Of a stretch of 64,000 nt of DNA, positions 38,001 to 45,217 are shown one piece after another; position 1 is the first letter of the stretch; each line of letters begins with the position of its first letter. This stretch comes from Bacteroidales bacterium UBA6229 (lineage in GTDB: Bacteria > Bacteroidota > Bacteroidia > Bacteroidales > F082), in NCBI GenBank assembly GCA_002440975.1, contig DJWN01000025.1, forward strand, positions 7,137 through 71,136, given 5' to 3'. The notes under the pieces were generated by a model. That model had not been told where the DNA came from. It saw only the letters and a program-made list of their open reading frames with translations, and did no database searches. The translations under genes were made by a program, and so were the position numbers.

Positions 38001-38748
38001 CCAAAATATCATTGGGAAGCCGGTATTCGGGGATGCCATAGCGCAACCATCCACCCGGATTGGGAGCGGCTTCAAAAATCTCTACCTGATGACCTTCCAG
38101 CCTCAAGAAATGCGCTGTTGACAAGCCGCCGGGGCCAGCTCCTATGATAGCTACTTTTTTACCTGTTTCCGGTTTTATTGTCGGGATGAATTTGTTGGGT
38201 GATTTCAAATCGAAATCTGCAGCAAACCGTTTGAGGTAATCAATGCCAACCGGAGCACCTTCATCAAGTAAATTTCTGCGGCAGGCTGCTTCGCAGGGGC
38301 GCACACACACACGGCCACAGATGGCTGGCAGCGGATTGGTTTCTTTGATCAGGGCAACGGCATCGCTGTAGCGTCCTTTGTCAATCAGCGAAATGTATCC
38401 TTGCACATCAACACCTGCCGGACAATGCTGTTTGCAAGGTCCCAGGCAATCGGCATAATGATTACTAAGCAGCAAATCAAGGGCTGTTTTGCGAGCCAGT
38501 TTCACAGATTCCTTTTCGGTGTGCACCTTCATCCCTTCGGTGATTTGGGTGGAGCAGCTGGGTTGATGCCCGCGCATGCCTTCTACCTCTACCACACAAA
38601 CATAGCAGGAAGAATAGGGCTCAATGCGGGGATCGTGACAAAGGGTTGGTATTTCTATTCCATGACGGCTGGCACATTCATAAATGGTTTCACCCTTGAA
38701 ACCCTGAACGGTTTTGCCATTTAGTTCGATAGTGATATATTGACTCAT
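35053..38748 (-). CDS. Large subunit of NAD(P)H/ferredoxin flavoprotein complex: 2Fe-2S, GltD/NfnB-like, 2x4Fe-4S, molybdopterin-fold fusion
   Basis: A 1,231-residue fusion. Domains: [2Fe-2S] 1-78 (C37, C48, C51, C65); Cys-rich GltD-type N-terminal cluster region 97-160 (C101, C105, C109, C144, C148, C152, C156); FAD/NADP domain 195-515 with GAGPGG (203-208), GGGNTA (335-340), YRR (359-361, possible NADP-phosphate contact) and AAGDGVSGPATIIEAI; CLECGC cluster 584-595; two 4Fe-4S motifs (C634/637/640/644 and C677/680/683/687); then about 740-1150 similar to the molybdopterin oxidoreductase/NuoG fold. That last part lacks the leading 4Fe-4S site and any obvious Cys/Sec metal ligand. It is third in an operon with NuoE- and HydB-like genes; an electron-bifurcating transhydrogenase-type role is inferred, not proven. 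Confidence 0.82.
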   Translation of the reverse strand: MSQYITIELNGKTVQGFKGETIYECASRHGIEIPTLCHDPRIEPYSSCYVCVVEVEGMRGHQPSCSTQITEGMKVHTEKESVKLARKTALDLLLSNHYADCLGPCKQHCPAGVDVQGYISLIDKGRYSDAVALIKETNPLPAICGRVCVRPCEAACRRNLLDEGAPVGIDYLKRFAADFDLKSPNKFIPTIKPETGKKVAIIGAGPGGLSTAHFLRLEGHQVEIFEAAPNPGGWLRYGIPEYRLPNDILDKEVENITDLGVKIHYNKTLGGNLSYAEIHDHFDATVLTIGSQKGTLVGCPGDDAENVFAGITFLKNMEMTGQHPDFSGKTVVVVGGGNTAMDCCRTAIRGNAAKVYVVYRRTEKEMPANPIEIHESKLEGVEYLFLTNPVEIIKDEKNTLQKVKLTRMALGEPDSSGRRRPVPVADSEFEIEADYVLAAIGQKTDVNFIDNINEHSTHGKLAVNRWGDIEANKHTLQTGIPSVFAAGDGVSGPATIIEAIAQAKIAANSCHQYLNGLTIAPPSKEFLSKKENFKTQEKNDYIGHFPHQKRHEMPVLPTEERINFKEVELGYENEAVAQMEASRCLECGCTAYFDCDLKKHSTTYQAEQKSYPGEFQEHQVDFRHPFIEIDNNKCILCSRCIRICSEVVGANALGLINRGFKSFVAPSMGLPLQETSCESCGMCITACPTGALTENYSFKPGPLKLEPIETIDMFGSEGYEINLMHHKGQFYKATPRKGEINRPNYINRRAFFGYKLFNNPGRMNTPWLKTKDGFKAITFDEAYEIISDHIKKVKPDENAFFGGARLTNEELYLIQKLARAGAKTNNVSSFHYMGRGDGYFHNSNENASYCDIRGGSKIFVAGGELHHDHPVINHLIFNTKHKEDVKLVHITTLKNSSFSKKADQVIKIANYFYFIQAVNRWLLANNMQNGMFIKDRTEGFEEYKTALLNADFDQMLEFAGTDENTVAAFAKDYNEEMNAIMIFQEKALSANASMAMHNLAMITGKLGKTANGLIALKEKNNGHGIFDMGVCHKIGIGAEPILDEDLQYRMQFKWKVDELPFTINSVYKLFRGGKIKNAFIFGEDPVGCALDKDDIKQQFSRIEFKVVQDLWMSDTARMADLVLPASMPWEFGGTYTNSQRKIQQIEKQLEVDIEDSSFKQLVKMLEKTGINGIQTPAQALEEAISLLPRRGDFKELRFVFKEKDNENRQFDFGCDLLIKTIDEEFNGKLGW

Positions 38749-38768
38749 AATTCGTTTTATTTCAGTGT

Positions 38769-40544
38769 TTAGTCAACCATGACGGCTTCGAATTTGCATA
38801 CATTATAGCATTCGCCACAATGAATACAGGTTTCCTGATTGATGGAATGGATCTGTTTGCGACTACCATCTATTGCATTTGTAGGGCATTTTACTGCACA
38901 AACTGTACAACCCGTGCATTTTTCAGGATCAATGGTATAAGTGAGTAGTGGTTTGCAGACTTTTGCCGGGCATTTCTTGTCATAGATATGCGCTTCGTAT
39001 TCATGCCTGAAATATTTTAGTGTTGTAAGTACCGGGTTTGGAGCCGTCTGGCCTAATCCGCAAAGTGAATTGTTTTTGATCTGATGTGCCAGGTTTTCCA
39101 GCTTTTCGATGTCGCCATCTTCTCCTTTGCCTTCGGTGATTCGTTCGAGCATTTCGAGCATACGTTTTGTCCCAACGCGGCAAAAGGTACATTTTCCGCA
39201 TGATTCTTCCTGTGTAAAATTCAGGAAGAACTTTGCCAGGTCGATCATGCAGGTGCTTTCATCCATCACCACCATGCCACCTGATCCCATTATTGCTCCA
39301 GTGGCGTTTACAGAATCGTAATCCACAATGGTATCGCCCAGTTCGGCCGGAATACATCCGCCTGAAGGGCCGCCCAGTTGTACTGCTTTGAATTTTTTAT
39401 CGCCCTGAATACCACCACCAAGCTTAAAAATTATATCGTTGATGGTAACACCCATCGGAACTTCAACCAAGCCGCCATGTTTGATTTTTCCGGTGAGGGC
39501 AAATACCTTGGTTCCCTTGCTTTTTTCTGTTCCATAAGCAGCATAGGCTTCAGCACCATGATTGATAATCCAGGGGACGTTTGCCCAGGTTTCAACGTTA
39601 TTAATATTGGTTGGCTTTGCCCACAATCCCGAAACGGCAGGGAATGGAGGTCTCTTGCGTGGCATGCCTCTTTTGCCTTCGATACTGGCTATCAGAGCTG
39701 TTTCCTCGCCACACACAAAAGCACCCGCACCTTCTTTCACATAAATATCAAAGGAGAAATCGCTTCCAAAGAGTTTTTCGCCCAGCAAGCCTTTTGCCTT
39801 GGCCTGATTGATGGCGATATTAAGCCGTTTGATGGCCAGAGGATATTCGGCGCGGCAATAAATTACGCCTTGCGATGCACCAATCGTATAGCCACCAATC
39901 ATCATGCCTTCGAGCACTGCATGTGGATCGCCTTCGAGCAGTGAGCGATCCATAAATGCGCCAGGATCGCCTTCGTCGGCATTACAGATGATGTATTTTT
40001 GATCGCTTTCGTTTTGGTAAGCAAATTTCCATTTCAGCCCTGTTGGGAATCCTCCGCCTCCGCGACCTCTAAGTCCGCTATCGATCATCGTTTGGATGAT
40101 ATCCATCGAAGATTTGTTTTCGGCGATAAGGGTTTTAATGGCTTTGTAAGCATCACGCTCCAGTGCTTCGTCAAATGATTCGGGATCCATATAGCCGCAA
40201 TTGCGCAGGGCGATCTTCACCTGTCCTTCAAAAAAACTGTCTTCGGGTGTTTTTTGTTCTTCTGCAACAACAGCTCTTTCAAGATCAATTTTGCCATCGA
40301 GTAAATGGGATTTTAGAATTCCCTCAACGGCTTCGGCCGTCATATCGCCATATATTATTTTTCCCTTTTCGTCCTGAATTTCTACCAATGGTTCTTTATA
40401 GCACATTCCAATACAGCTGGTTCTGGCCAGTTCGAAATCCATTTCACCTTTCGCTAAAATTTCTTCCAGCGCGCTATATGTTTTGGATGCTCCGGCAGCT
40501 ATGCCACAGCTTCCCAATCCAACGATAACTTTTGTTTTTTTCAT
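38769..40544 (-). CDS. HydB/NuoF-like NADH-binding flavoprotein (BfuB type)
   Basis: 591 residues. Order: thioredoxin-like N-terminal domain (C13, C44, C48); FMN/NADH domain from about 150 with GLRGRGGGGFPTGLKW and CNADEGDPGAFMDR; 4Fe-4S ligands C449, C452, C455 and C495; a C-x4-C (C525/C530, KKCPAKVC) seen in HydB proteins; and a C-terminal 2[4Fe-4S] ferredoxin (C543/546/549/553 and C573/576/579/583). The last two features separate it from respiratory NuoF and match bifurcating HydB/HndC/Bfu proteins. It lies 6 bases after the NuoE-like gene and 20 before the fusion gene. Confidence 0.9.
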   Translation of the reverse strand: MKKTKVIVGLGSCGIAAGASKTYSALEEILAKGEMDFELARTSCIGMCYKEPLVEIQDEKGKIIYGDMTAEAVEGILKSHLLDGKIDLERAVVAEEQKTPEDSFFEGQVKIALRNCGYMDPESFDEALERDAYKAIKTLIAENKSSMDIIQTMIDSGLRGRGGGGFPTGLKWKFAYQNESDQKYIICNADEGDPGAFMDRSLLEGDPHAVLEGMMIGGYTIGASQGVIYCRAEYPLAIKRLNIAINQAKAKGLLGEKLFGSDFSFDIYVKEGAGAFVCGEETALIASIEGKRGMPRKRPPFPAVSGLWAKPTNINNVETWANVPWIINHGAEAYAAYGTEKSKGTKVFALTGKIKHGGLVEVPMGVTINDIIFKLGGGIQGDKKFKAVQLGGPSGGCIPAELGDTIVDYDSVNATGAIMGSGGMVVMDESTCMIDLAKFFLNFTQEESCGKCTFCRVGTKRMLEMLERITEGKGEDGDIEKLENLAHQIKNNSLCGLGQTAPNPVLTTLKYFRHEYEAHIYDKKCPAKVCKPLLTYTIDPEKCTGCTVCAVKCPTNAIDGSRKQIHSINQETCIHCGECYNVCKFEAVMVD

Positions 40545-40550
40545 AATCTT

Positions 40551-41090
40551 TTACTTTTCGGCTTTGGGCTGGTTAGTGCACAATTGGTTTTTAATCTCCT
40601 TGAGAATTTTTACGGCACTTTTTCCATTGAGCTTACCGTAGGTGTTCTCGCCTATCATCATCACCGGTGCCAGTGAGCAGCATCCCAGGCAGGCAACTGA
40701 TTCAAGGGTGAATTCGCCATCAGCTGTAGTTTCGCCGTCATTTACTCCGAGGTGATCTTTCAAAGCATCCGTGATTGCATTGGCATTTTGCACATGGCAG
40801 GCTGTTCCGTGGCACACTTTGATGATGTTTTTGCCAACCGGACTCAGCCGAAATTGCGCATAAAAGGTGGCAACACCATAAATATCGGCAGGGGCTATTC
40901 CTGTGGCTTCGGATATGGCTTTAAATGCGCCGGATGGAAGAAAACCATAGAGCTCCTGTGTTCCTTGTAATAATGGAATCAAACTCCCGGGCTTATGATC
41001 GTATTTGATCAATAAGGGTTTCATCAACGACAGATCAGCATCTTCCTTAGGTTGACTTTGCTGGGTATGGGCAATTCGCGTGATTCGCAT
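40551..41090 (-). CDS. NuoE/HydC-like [2Fe-2S] subunit
   Basis: A 179-residue thioredoxin-fold ferredoxin. Ligands are C93 and C98 (KVCHGTACHV) and C134 with C138 (ACLGCC). The segment GVATFYAQFRLSPVGKN is typical. The frame stays open to 41156, but ATG 41090 (MRITRIAHT) is preferred because the extension has no family match and would cover the promoter area (a TACTTTAG box at 41136-41129 is one base off consensus). It passes electrons from the NADH/FMN subunit to the rest of the complex. Confidence 0.92.
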   Translation of the reverse strand: MRITRIAHTQQSQPKEDADLSLMKPLLIKYDHKPGSLIPLLQGTQELYGFLPSGAFKAISEATGIAPADIYGVATFYAQFRLSPVGKNIIKVCHGTACHVQNANAITDALKDHLGVNDGETTADGEFTLESVACLGCCSLAPVMMIGENTYGKLNGKSAVKILKEIKNQLCTNQPKAEK

Positions 41091-41428
41091 AATAAGATAA
41101 ATTGAATTTAACAACAATCTTGAGCGAACTAAAGTAGCTATTCTATCTGAAAGCAAAAGGGTTTTAAATGCTGATTAACAGCTATTTATTTTCAGTCTAA
41201 ATTATCTAAACATCTAAATATCTGAAAGTCTTACAGAAAGCTATTTATGTTGTATTTCACTTTTTTATTGTTTTTGCTCAATGATTTATCAAGTAGGCAT
41301 TTCATTGCGTGAATCACGCAGGAGATTATGATTGTATTGCTGAAAGGATTGCTGACTAGTGTTTTTCTTGAGAAAAAGTCGTTTTTGCTTGTTTTACGGA
41401 AGCAGTTATTTTTGTAAAAAATTTCAAT
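41091..41428. other. 338-base divergent intergenic region
   Basis: No gene is visible. It holds the promoters of two divergent units: a TACTTTAG box for the NuoE-like gene and a consensus promoter at 41385-41414. Three tandem 8-base units ATCTRAAN lie at 41204-41227. Otherwise it is AT-rich with no strong hairpin. Confidence 0.6.
41385..41414 (+). promoter_or_regulatory. Bacteroidota-type promoter of the cysteine-cluster/obg unit
   Basis: TTG (41385-41387), a 19-base spacer and TATTTTTG (41407-41414) match both consensus boxes. The start codon follows 14 bases later. Confidence 0.65.
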
Positions 41429-41923
41429 TTGAAACTGATAGAAGCCTGGAAACTGCAAGTTGATGCCCAAAACCCAAAGCACAAAGTTTTGATTCGTAAG
41501 CTAAAGTCGAAAAAGAGAAAAGAAATTGCTGCATTGGCAGATCAATTGCACCAGGTAGTATTTGAGGAAATTGATTGTCTGGATTGCGCCAATTGTTGCA
41601 AAACTATTCCTCCAATTTTGAACGATACGGACTGTCGTCGACTTTCAAAAGCTCTGGGAATGAAAGAGAAAGATTTCTTTTCGAAGTATGTGCGCATCGA
41701 TGAGGATGGCGATCAGGTGATGGCTCAAACGCCTTGTCCGTTTTTGCTTGCCAACAATCATTGCCTGGTTTATGAGAGCAGGCCACGTGCTTGCAGGCAA
41801 TATCCGCATACGGATGGAAATCAGTTTGCAGAAAACCTGAATTTACATGCTGCCAATAGCAAGCATTGTCCTGCCGTATTTCATATTTTGCAGCGCATCG
41901 ATAAGCAAATTACTTCACCCTGA
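41429..41923 (+). CDS. YkgJ-type cysteine cluster protein (CxxCxxCC)
   Basis: A 164-residue cytoplasmic protein with DCLDCANCCK (C-x2-C-x2-CC), CPFLLANNHCLVYESRPRACRQYP and a final HCPAV. These are the eight-cysteine pattern of the Fe/S- or zinc-binding YkgJ family. The function is unknown. The start is TTG at 41429, set by the promoter 14 bases upstream. It ends 33 bases before obg. Confidence 0.82.
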   Translation: MKLIEAWKLQVDAQNPKHKVLIRKLKSKKRKEIAALADQLHQVVFEEIDCLDCANCCKTIPPILNDTDCRRLSKALGMKEKDFFSKYVRIDEDGDQVMAQTPCPFLLANNHCLVYESRPRACRQYPHTDGNQFAENLNLHAANSKHCPAVFHILQRIDKQITSP

Positions 41924-41956
41924 GTTTGAAAGCGTATCTTTGCAGAAATTTTTCGC

Positions 41957-42946
41957 ATGGCAGGTTCAAATTTTGTTGATTATGTAAAAATATTTTGTCG
42001 CTCGGGTAAGGGCGGCGCAGGTTCGGCTCATTTGCGGCGCGAGAAGTTTGTACCCAAAGGCGGCCCTGATGGTGGAGATGGTGGCAGGGGAGGCCATGTG
42101 ATTCTGAGAGGAAATGCTCAAATGTGGACGTTATTACATTTGCGTTATACCAAACATTTGTTTGCAAAAAGTGGCGAATCTGGTGGAAAGCAGCAGCGGA
42201 GCGGAGCCAGTGGTGAGGATGTAATTATAGAAGTGCCGCTGGGAACCATCGCTTTACATGCAGAAACCCGCGAGATGATGGCTGAGATTACCGAAGATGG
42301 CCAGGAAATAATTTTGCTTCGGGGTGGGCGAGGAGGTCAGGGAAATCAACATTTTAAATCTTCAACAAACCAAACACCACGTTATGCCCAACCGGGCGAG
42401 GATGGCAGCGAAACCTGGATTATCATAGAATTGAAGCTTCTCGCTGATGTAGGGCTGGTTGGCTTCCCTAATGCAGGAAAATCTACATTATTGTCAACGG
42501 TTTCTGCTGCAAGGCCTGAAATTGCTGATTATCCCTTTACAACACTTGTGCCTAATCTTGGTATTGTAAGTTATTACGATTATAAATCCTTTGTGATGGC
42601 CGATATTCCCGGTATTATCGAAGGTGCTTCGGAAGGTAAAGGATTGGGATTAAGATTCTTGCGGCACATTGAACGGAATTCCATTTTATTGTTTATGATT
42701 CCTGCCGATGCTGATGATATTGCTAAGGAATATCGGATTTTATTAGGTGAATTGGAAGCTTATAATCCTGAACTGCTTGATAAATCGCGTATTTTGGCTA
42801 TCACAAAAAGTGATTTGCTGGACAATGAGCTCAAGACAGAGATTAGGGAACATTTGCCTGATTTGCCTTATATTTTTATCAGTTCAATTACTGGAGAAGG
42901 CATCAAAGGGTTAAAAGAAATGCTTTGGGAAGCATTGAATGAATAA
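41957..42946 (+). CDS. obg: Obg/CgtA GTPase
   Basis: An essential GTPase for 50S subunit assembly and stress control. 329 residues: glycine-rich Obg fold 1-158 (CRSGKGGAGSAHLRREK and GGDGGRGGHVIL) and G domain with G1 GFPNAGKST, G3 DIPGIIEGA and G4 TKSD. It lacks the C-terminal OCT domain, which is usual in Bacteroidota. Confidence 0.96.
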   Translation: MAGSNFVDYVKIFCRSGKGGAGSAHLRREKFVPKGGPDGGDGGRGGHVILRGNAQMWTLLHLRYTKHLFAKSGESGGKQQRSGASGEDVIIEVPLGTIALHAETREMMAEITEDGQEIILLRGGRGGQGNQHFKSSTNQTPRYAQPGEDGSETWIIIELKLLADVGLVGFPNAGKSTLLSTVSAARPEIADYPFTTLVPNLGIVSYYDYKSFVMADIPGIIEGASEGKGLGLRFLRHIERNSILLFMIPADADDIAKEYRILLGELEAYNPELLDKSRILAITKSDLLDNELKTEIREHLPDLPYIFISSITGEGIKGLKEMLWEALNE

Positions 42947-42994
42947 ACTACTGTCTATAATATCTTTTGTGCCTAAATTATTTTCAAGACTTTT

Positions 42995-43047
42995 TTTAAA
43001 TATTAAACCTTCAAGGTTTCAAAAACCTTGAAGGTTTAATATTTAAA
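42995..43047. repeat. Perfect 25-bp inverted repeat with CAA loop
   Basis: Bases 42995-43019 and 43023-43047 are exact reverse complements. The core is AAACCTTCAAGGTTT/AAACCTTGAAGGTTT, and AACCTTNAAGGTT itself is near-palindromic within each arm. It lies between convergent obg and fumC. There is no T tract on either side, so it is not a standard intrinsic terminator; it may be a dispersed palindromic repeat or a factor-assisted terminator. Confidence 0.8.
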
Positions 43048-43078
43048 ACATCTTAGGTCAGACAAAAAATAAGCTCAA

Positions 43079-44470
43079 TTATCTTCCAATCATTTTATTG
43101 GGGTCAACCCATTCGGTGAATTGTTCGTCAGTCAGCAGGCCAAGTTCCATTGCAGCCTGTCGTAAAGTAGTGTTTTGTGTATGTGCTTTTTTAGCAATTT
43201 TAGCTGCATTTTCATAACCGATATGCGGGTTTAAAGCAGTTACGAGCATCAAGGAATTTTCCAGATTTTGTTTGATCCGGCTTTCGTTGGCTTCGATACC
43301 ATTCACTGCATGTTCGGTAAAGCTGATGCACGCATCTCCAAGCAATCGCGCTGCTTGCAGCAAATTGGCAATCATCACCGGTTTAAATACATTAAGCTGG
43401 AAATGACCTTGCATGCCACCTACAGCAATAGCCGCATCGTTTCCAATTACCTGTGCACAAACCATCGACAGGGCTTCGTTTTGTGTTGGGTTTACTTTTC
43501 CGGGCATGATAGATGATCCGGGTTCATTGGCGGGCAGAATGATTTCTCCAATACTGCAGCGTGGTCCGCTGGCCAACATACGTGTGTTATTGGCAATATG
43601 CATCAGGCTTACAGCCAGTTGACGCAAGGCTCCGGAAGTTTCTACGATGGCATCATGAGCCGATAAAGCTTCAAATTTGTTGGGGGCGGTAATGAATGGC
43701 AATCCACTGAGTTTTGCAATAGTGGCAGCCACTTTTTCGGAATAGCCTTTAGGAGTGTTAATGCCTGTTCCAACTGCAGTTCCGCCCAGGGCGAGCTCGC
43801 TAAGGTGTGCCAAAGTGTTTTTTAAGGCTTTTAAGCCATGGTTAAGTTGTGCCACATAGCCTGAGAATTCTTGTCCCAAGGTGAGCGGTGTGGCATCCAT
43901 CAGGTGTGTGCGACCAGCTTTTACGATATTGTCAAATTCTTCAGCTTTGGTTTGCAAAGCGTCACGCAGAGTCTCAACGCCTGGAATAGTAACCTTAATC
44001 AGCATTTCGTAGGCAGCGATATGCATGGCAGTGGGGAAAGTGTCGTTCGAAGACTGCGATTTGTTTACGTCATCATTCGGGTGGATGGTTTTTTTTGCAT
44101 CTTCGAGCCTGCCGCCAGCAATCACATGGGCACGATTTGCCAGCACCTCATTCATGTTCATATTGGATTGGGTGCCGGAACCTGTTTGCCAGATTACGAG
44201 TGGGAAATTATCATCCAGTTTGCCTGCCAGCACTTCATCAGCGGCTTTTGTAATCAGGTCGCATTTTTCTTTGGGCAACACGCCAAGCTCCATATTGGCA
44301 ATGGCTGCTGCCTTCTTTAAAGTGGCAAACGCATAAATAATTTCCTTAGGCATCGAGCCTTCGGGTCCGATTTTGAAGTTGTTGCGTGAGCGTTCGGTTT
44401 GAGCTCCCCAATACTTTTCGGCAGGGACTTCTACATTACCCATGGTGTCTTTTTCGATACGATAATTCAT
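43079..44470 (-). CDS. fumC: Fumarate hydratase class II
   Basis: Interconverts fumarate and malate in the TCA cycle. 463 residues, standard length. Motifs: SGTQSNMNMNEV, the lyase signature GSSIMPGKVNPTQ, and TPLTLGQEFSGY. It is the last gene of a minus-strand series prfB-arsC-like-four-helix-fumC, 37 bases after the four-helix gene. Malate dehydrogenase is encoded 3.6 kb away on the same strand, beyond intervening genes. Confidence 0.97.
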   Translation of the reverse strand: MNYRIEKDTMGNVEVPAEKYWGAQTERSRNNFKIGPEGSMPKEIIYAFATLKKAAAIANMELGVLPKEKCDLITKAADEVLAGKLDDNFPLVIWQTGSGTQSNMNMNEVLANRAHVIAGGRLEDAKKTIHPNDDVNKSQSSNDTFPTAMHIAAYEMLIKVTIPGVETLRDALQTKAEEFDNIVKAGRTHLMDATPLTLGQEFSGYVAQLNHGLKALKNTLAHLSELALGGTAVGTGINTPKGYSEKVAATIAKLSGLPFITAPNKFEALSAHDAIVETSGALRQLAVSLMHIANNTRMLASGPRCSIGEIILPANEPGSSIMPGKVNPTQNEALSMVCAQVIGNDAAIAVGGMQGHFQLNVFKPVMIANLLQAARLLGDACISFTEHAVNGIEANESRIKQNLENSLMLVTALNPHIGYENAAKIAKKAHTQNTTLRQAAMELGLLTDEQFTEWVDPNKMIGR

Positions 44471-44507
44471 CTTGTTTGGTATTTTATTGGTTTGAAATGG
44501 TTTACGA

Positions 44508-44861
44508 TTATTGTTTTTGTAGGCGGTTATTCAAGCTGCTTAAATGGGCATTTAATTGGCTTATTACAGTGCGGAAGTCATCTGCTGCTTCTTCTGTAAC
44601 AAGATTCAGGTTTTTGCTGATGATAAGCAAAGTTTCTGTTTGCGCCAGCGCAGCCAAAGCCTCTGAAATTTCAGAAGCAGAACCTCCATTTAGCGCAGCC
44701 GCCAAAGCCATTGGGATATCCGTTGCCTTATCACGAAGTTTCCGGCTCATGCCTGCCTTTTCTGATTCAGGAAAGCATTCCGTGAGCGTGTATATGTCTT
44801 TCACAAAACTCATCAGAGGTTCCCACAAGGGAAGTGATTCTATATTTTGGGGCTTCTTCAT
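44508..44861 (-). CDS. Four-helix-bundle protein (S23-like)
   Basis: A 117-residue all-helical protein resembling the four-helix-bundle/S23 family, the same fold found in products of 23S rRNA intervening sequences. Recognisable parts are PLWEPLMSFVKDIYTLTECFPESEKAGMS and ATDIPMALAAALN in place of the usual SIPSNIAEG. It is diverged at the conserved Ile-Ala-Glu motif. The function is unknown. The start overlaps the ArsC-like stop by 4 bases. Confidence 0.7.
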   Translation of the reverse strand: MKKPQNIESLPLWEPLMSFVKDIYTLTECFPESEKAGMSRKLRDKATDIPMALAAALNGGSASEISEALAALAQTETLLIISKNLNLVTEEAADDFRTVISQLNAHLSSLNNRLQKQ

Positions 44862-45196
44862 AAAATTTTATTGAGGTTTTCGGGAGGATCGGCCCAAACA
44901 GCTTTTGCTCCGTTGATAATTATTGGTCTTTTGAGCAATTTCGGGTTGTCAGCTATGGCATTAATCAGTTCGGCATCAGAAAGTTTCTTTCCTTTAATTT
45001 CTTTTTTGTAAGCATCTTCTTGTTTGCGAAGCAACTCTTCGGCAGAAAGTCCTGTTTTGCTGATGATTTCTTGCAGTTCCTGCTCGCTTATTCCTTCTTT
45101 AATGTAGTTGATCAGCTCGAAATTTTTGGTTTTCTCTTCGAGGTAAGCAAGGCCTGCGCGGGATTTTTTACAACGCGGGTTGTGATAAATTTTCAT
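44858..45196 (-). CDS. ArsC/Spx-family thioredoxin-fold reductase
   Basis: A 112-residue protein with MKIYHNPRCKKSRAGLAYL (C9 as redox Cys, CxxS) and the family LKRPIIINGAKAVWADPPE segment with the Arg-Pro cis-proline. ArsC-type arsenate reductases have this form, but the ars operon partners are absent and many such proteins (YffB, Spx-like) do not reduce arsenate. It lies 21 bases after prfB. I would not call it an arsenic resistance gene. Confidence 0.85.
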   Translation of the reverse strand: MKIYHNPRCKKSRAGLAYLEEKTKNFELINYIKEGISEQELQEIISKTGLSAEELLRKQEDAYKKEIKGKKLSDAELINAIADNPKLLKRPIIINGAKAVWADPPENLNKIL

Positions 45197-45217
45197 GGTT
45201 AACTAATTTTCATTTCA

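Noticed and set aside
35053..41090. Respiratory complex I (nuoEFG)
   Set aside because: No other nuo genes; HydB-type C-terminal ferredoxin and GltD-like domain are foreign to complex I.
42995..43047. Intrinsic terminator call for the 25-bp palindrome
   Set aside because: No T tract in either direction; listed as repeat instead.
44858..45196. Arsenate resistance gene
   Set aside because: Fold fits ArsC/Spx but no arsenic operon; CxxS alone is not diagnostic.
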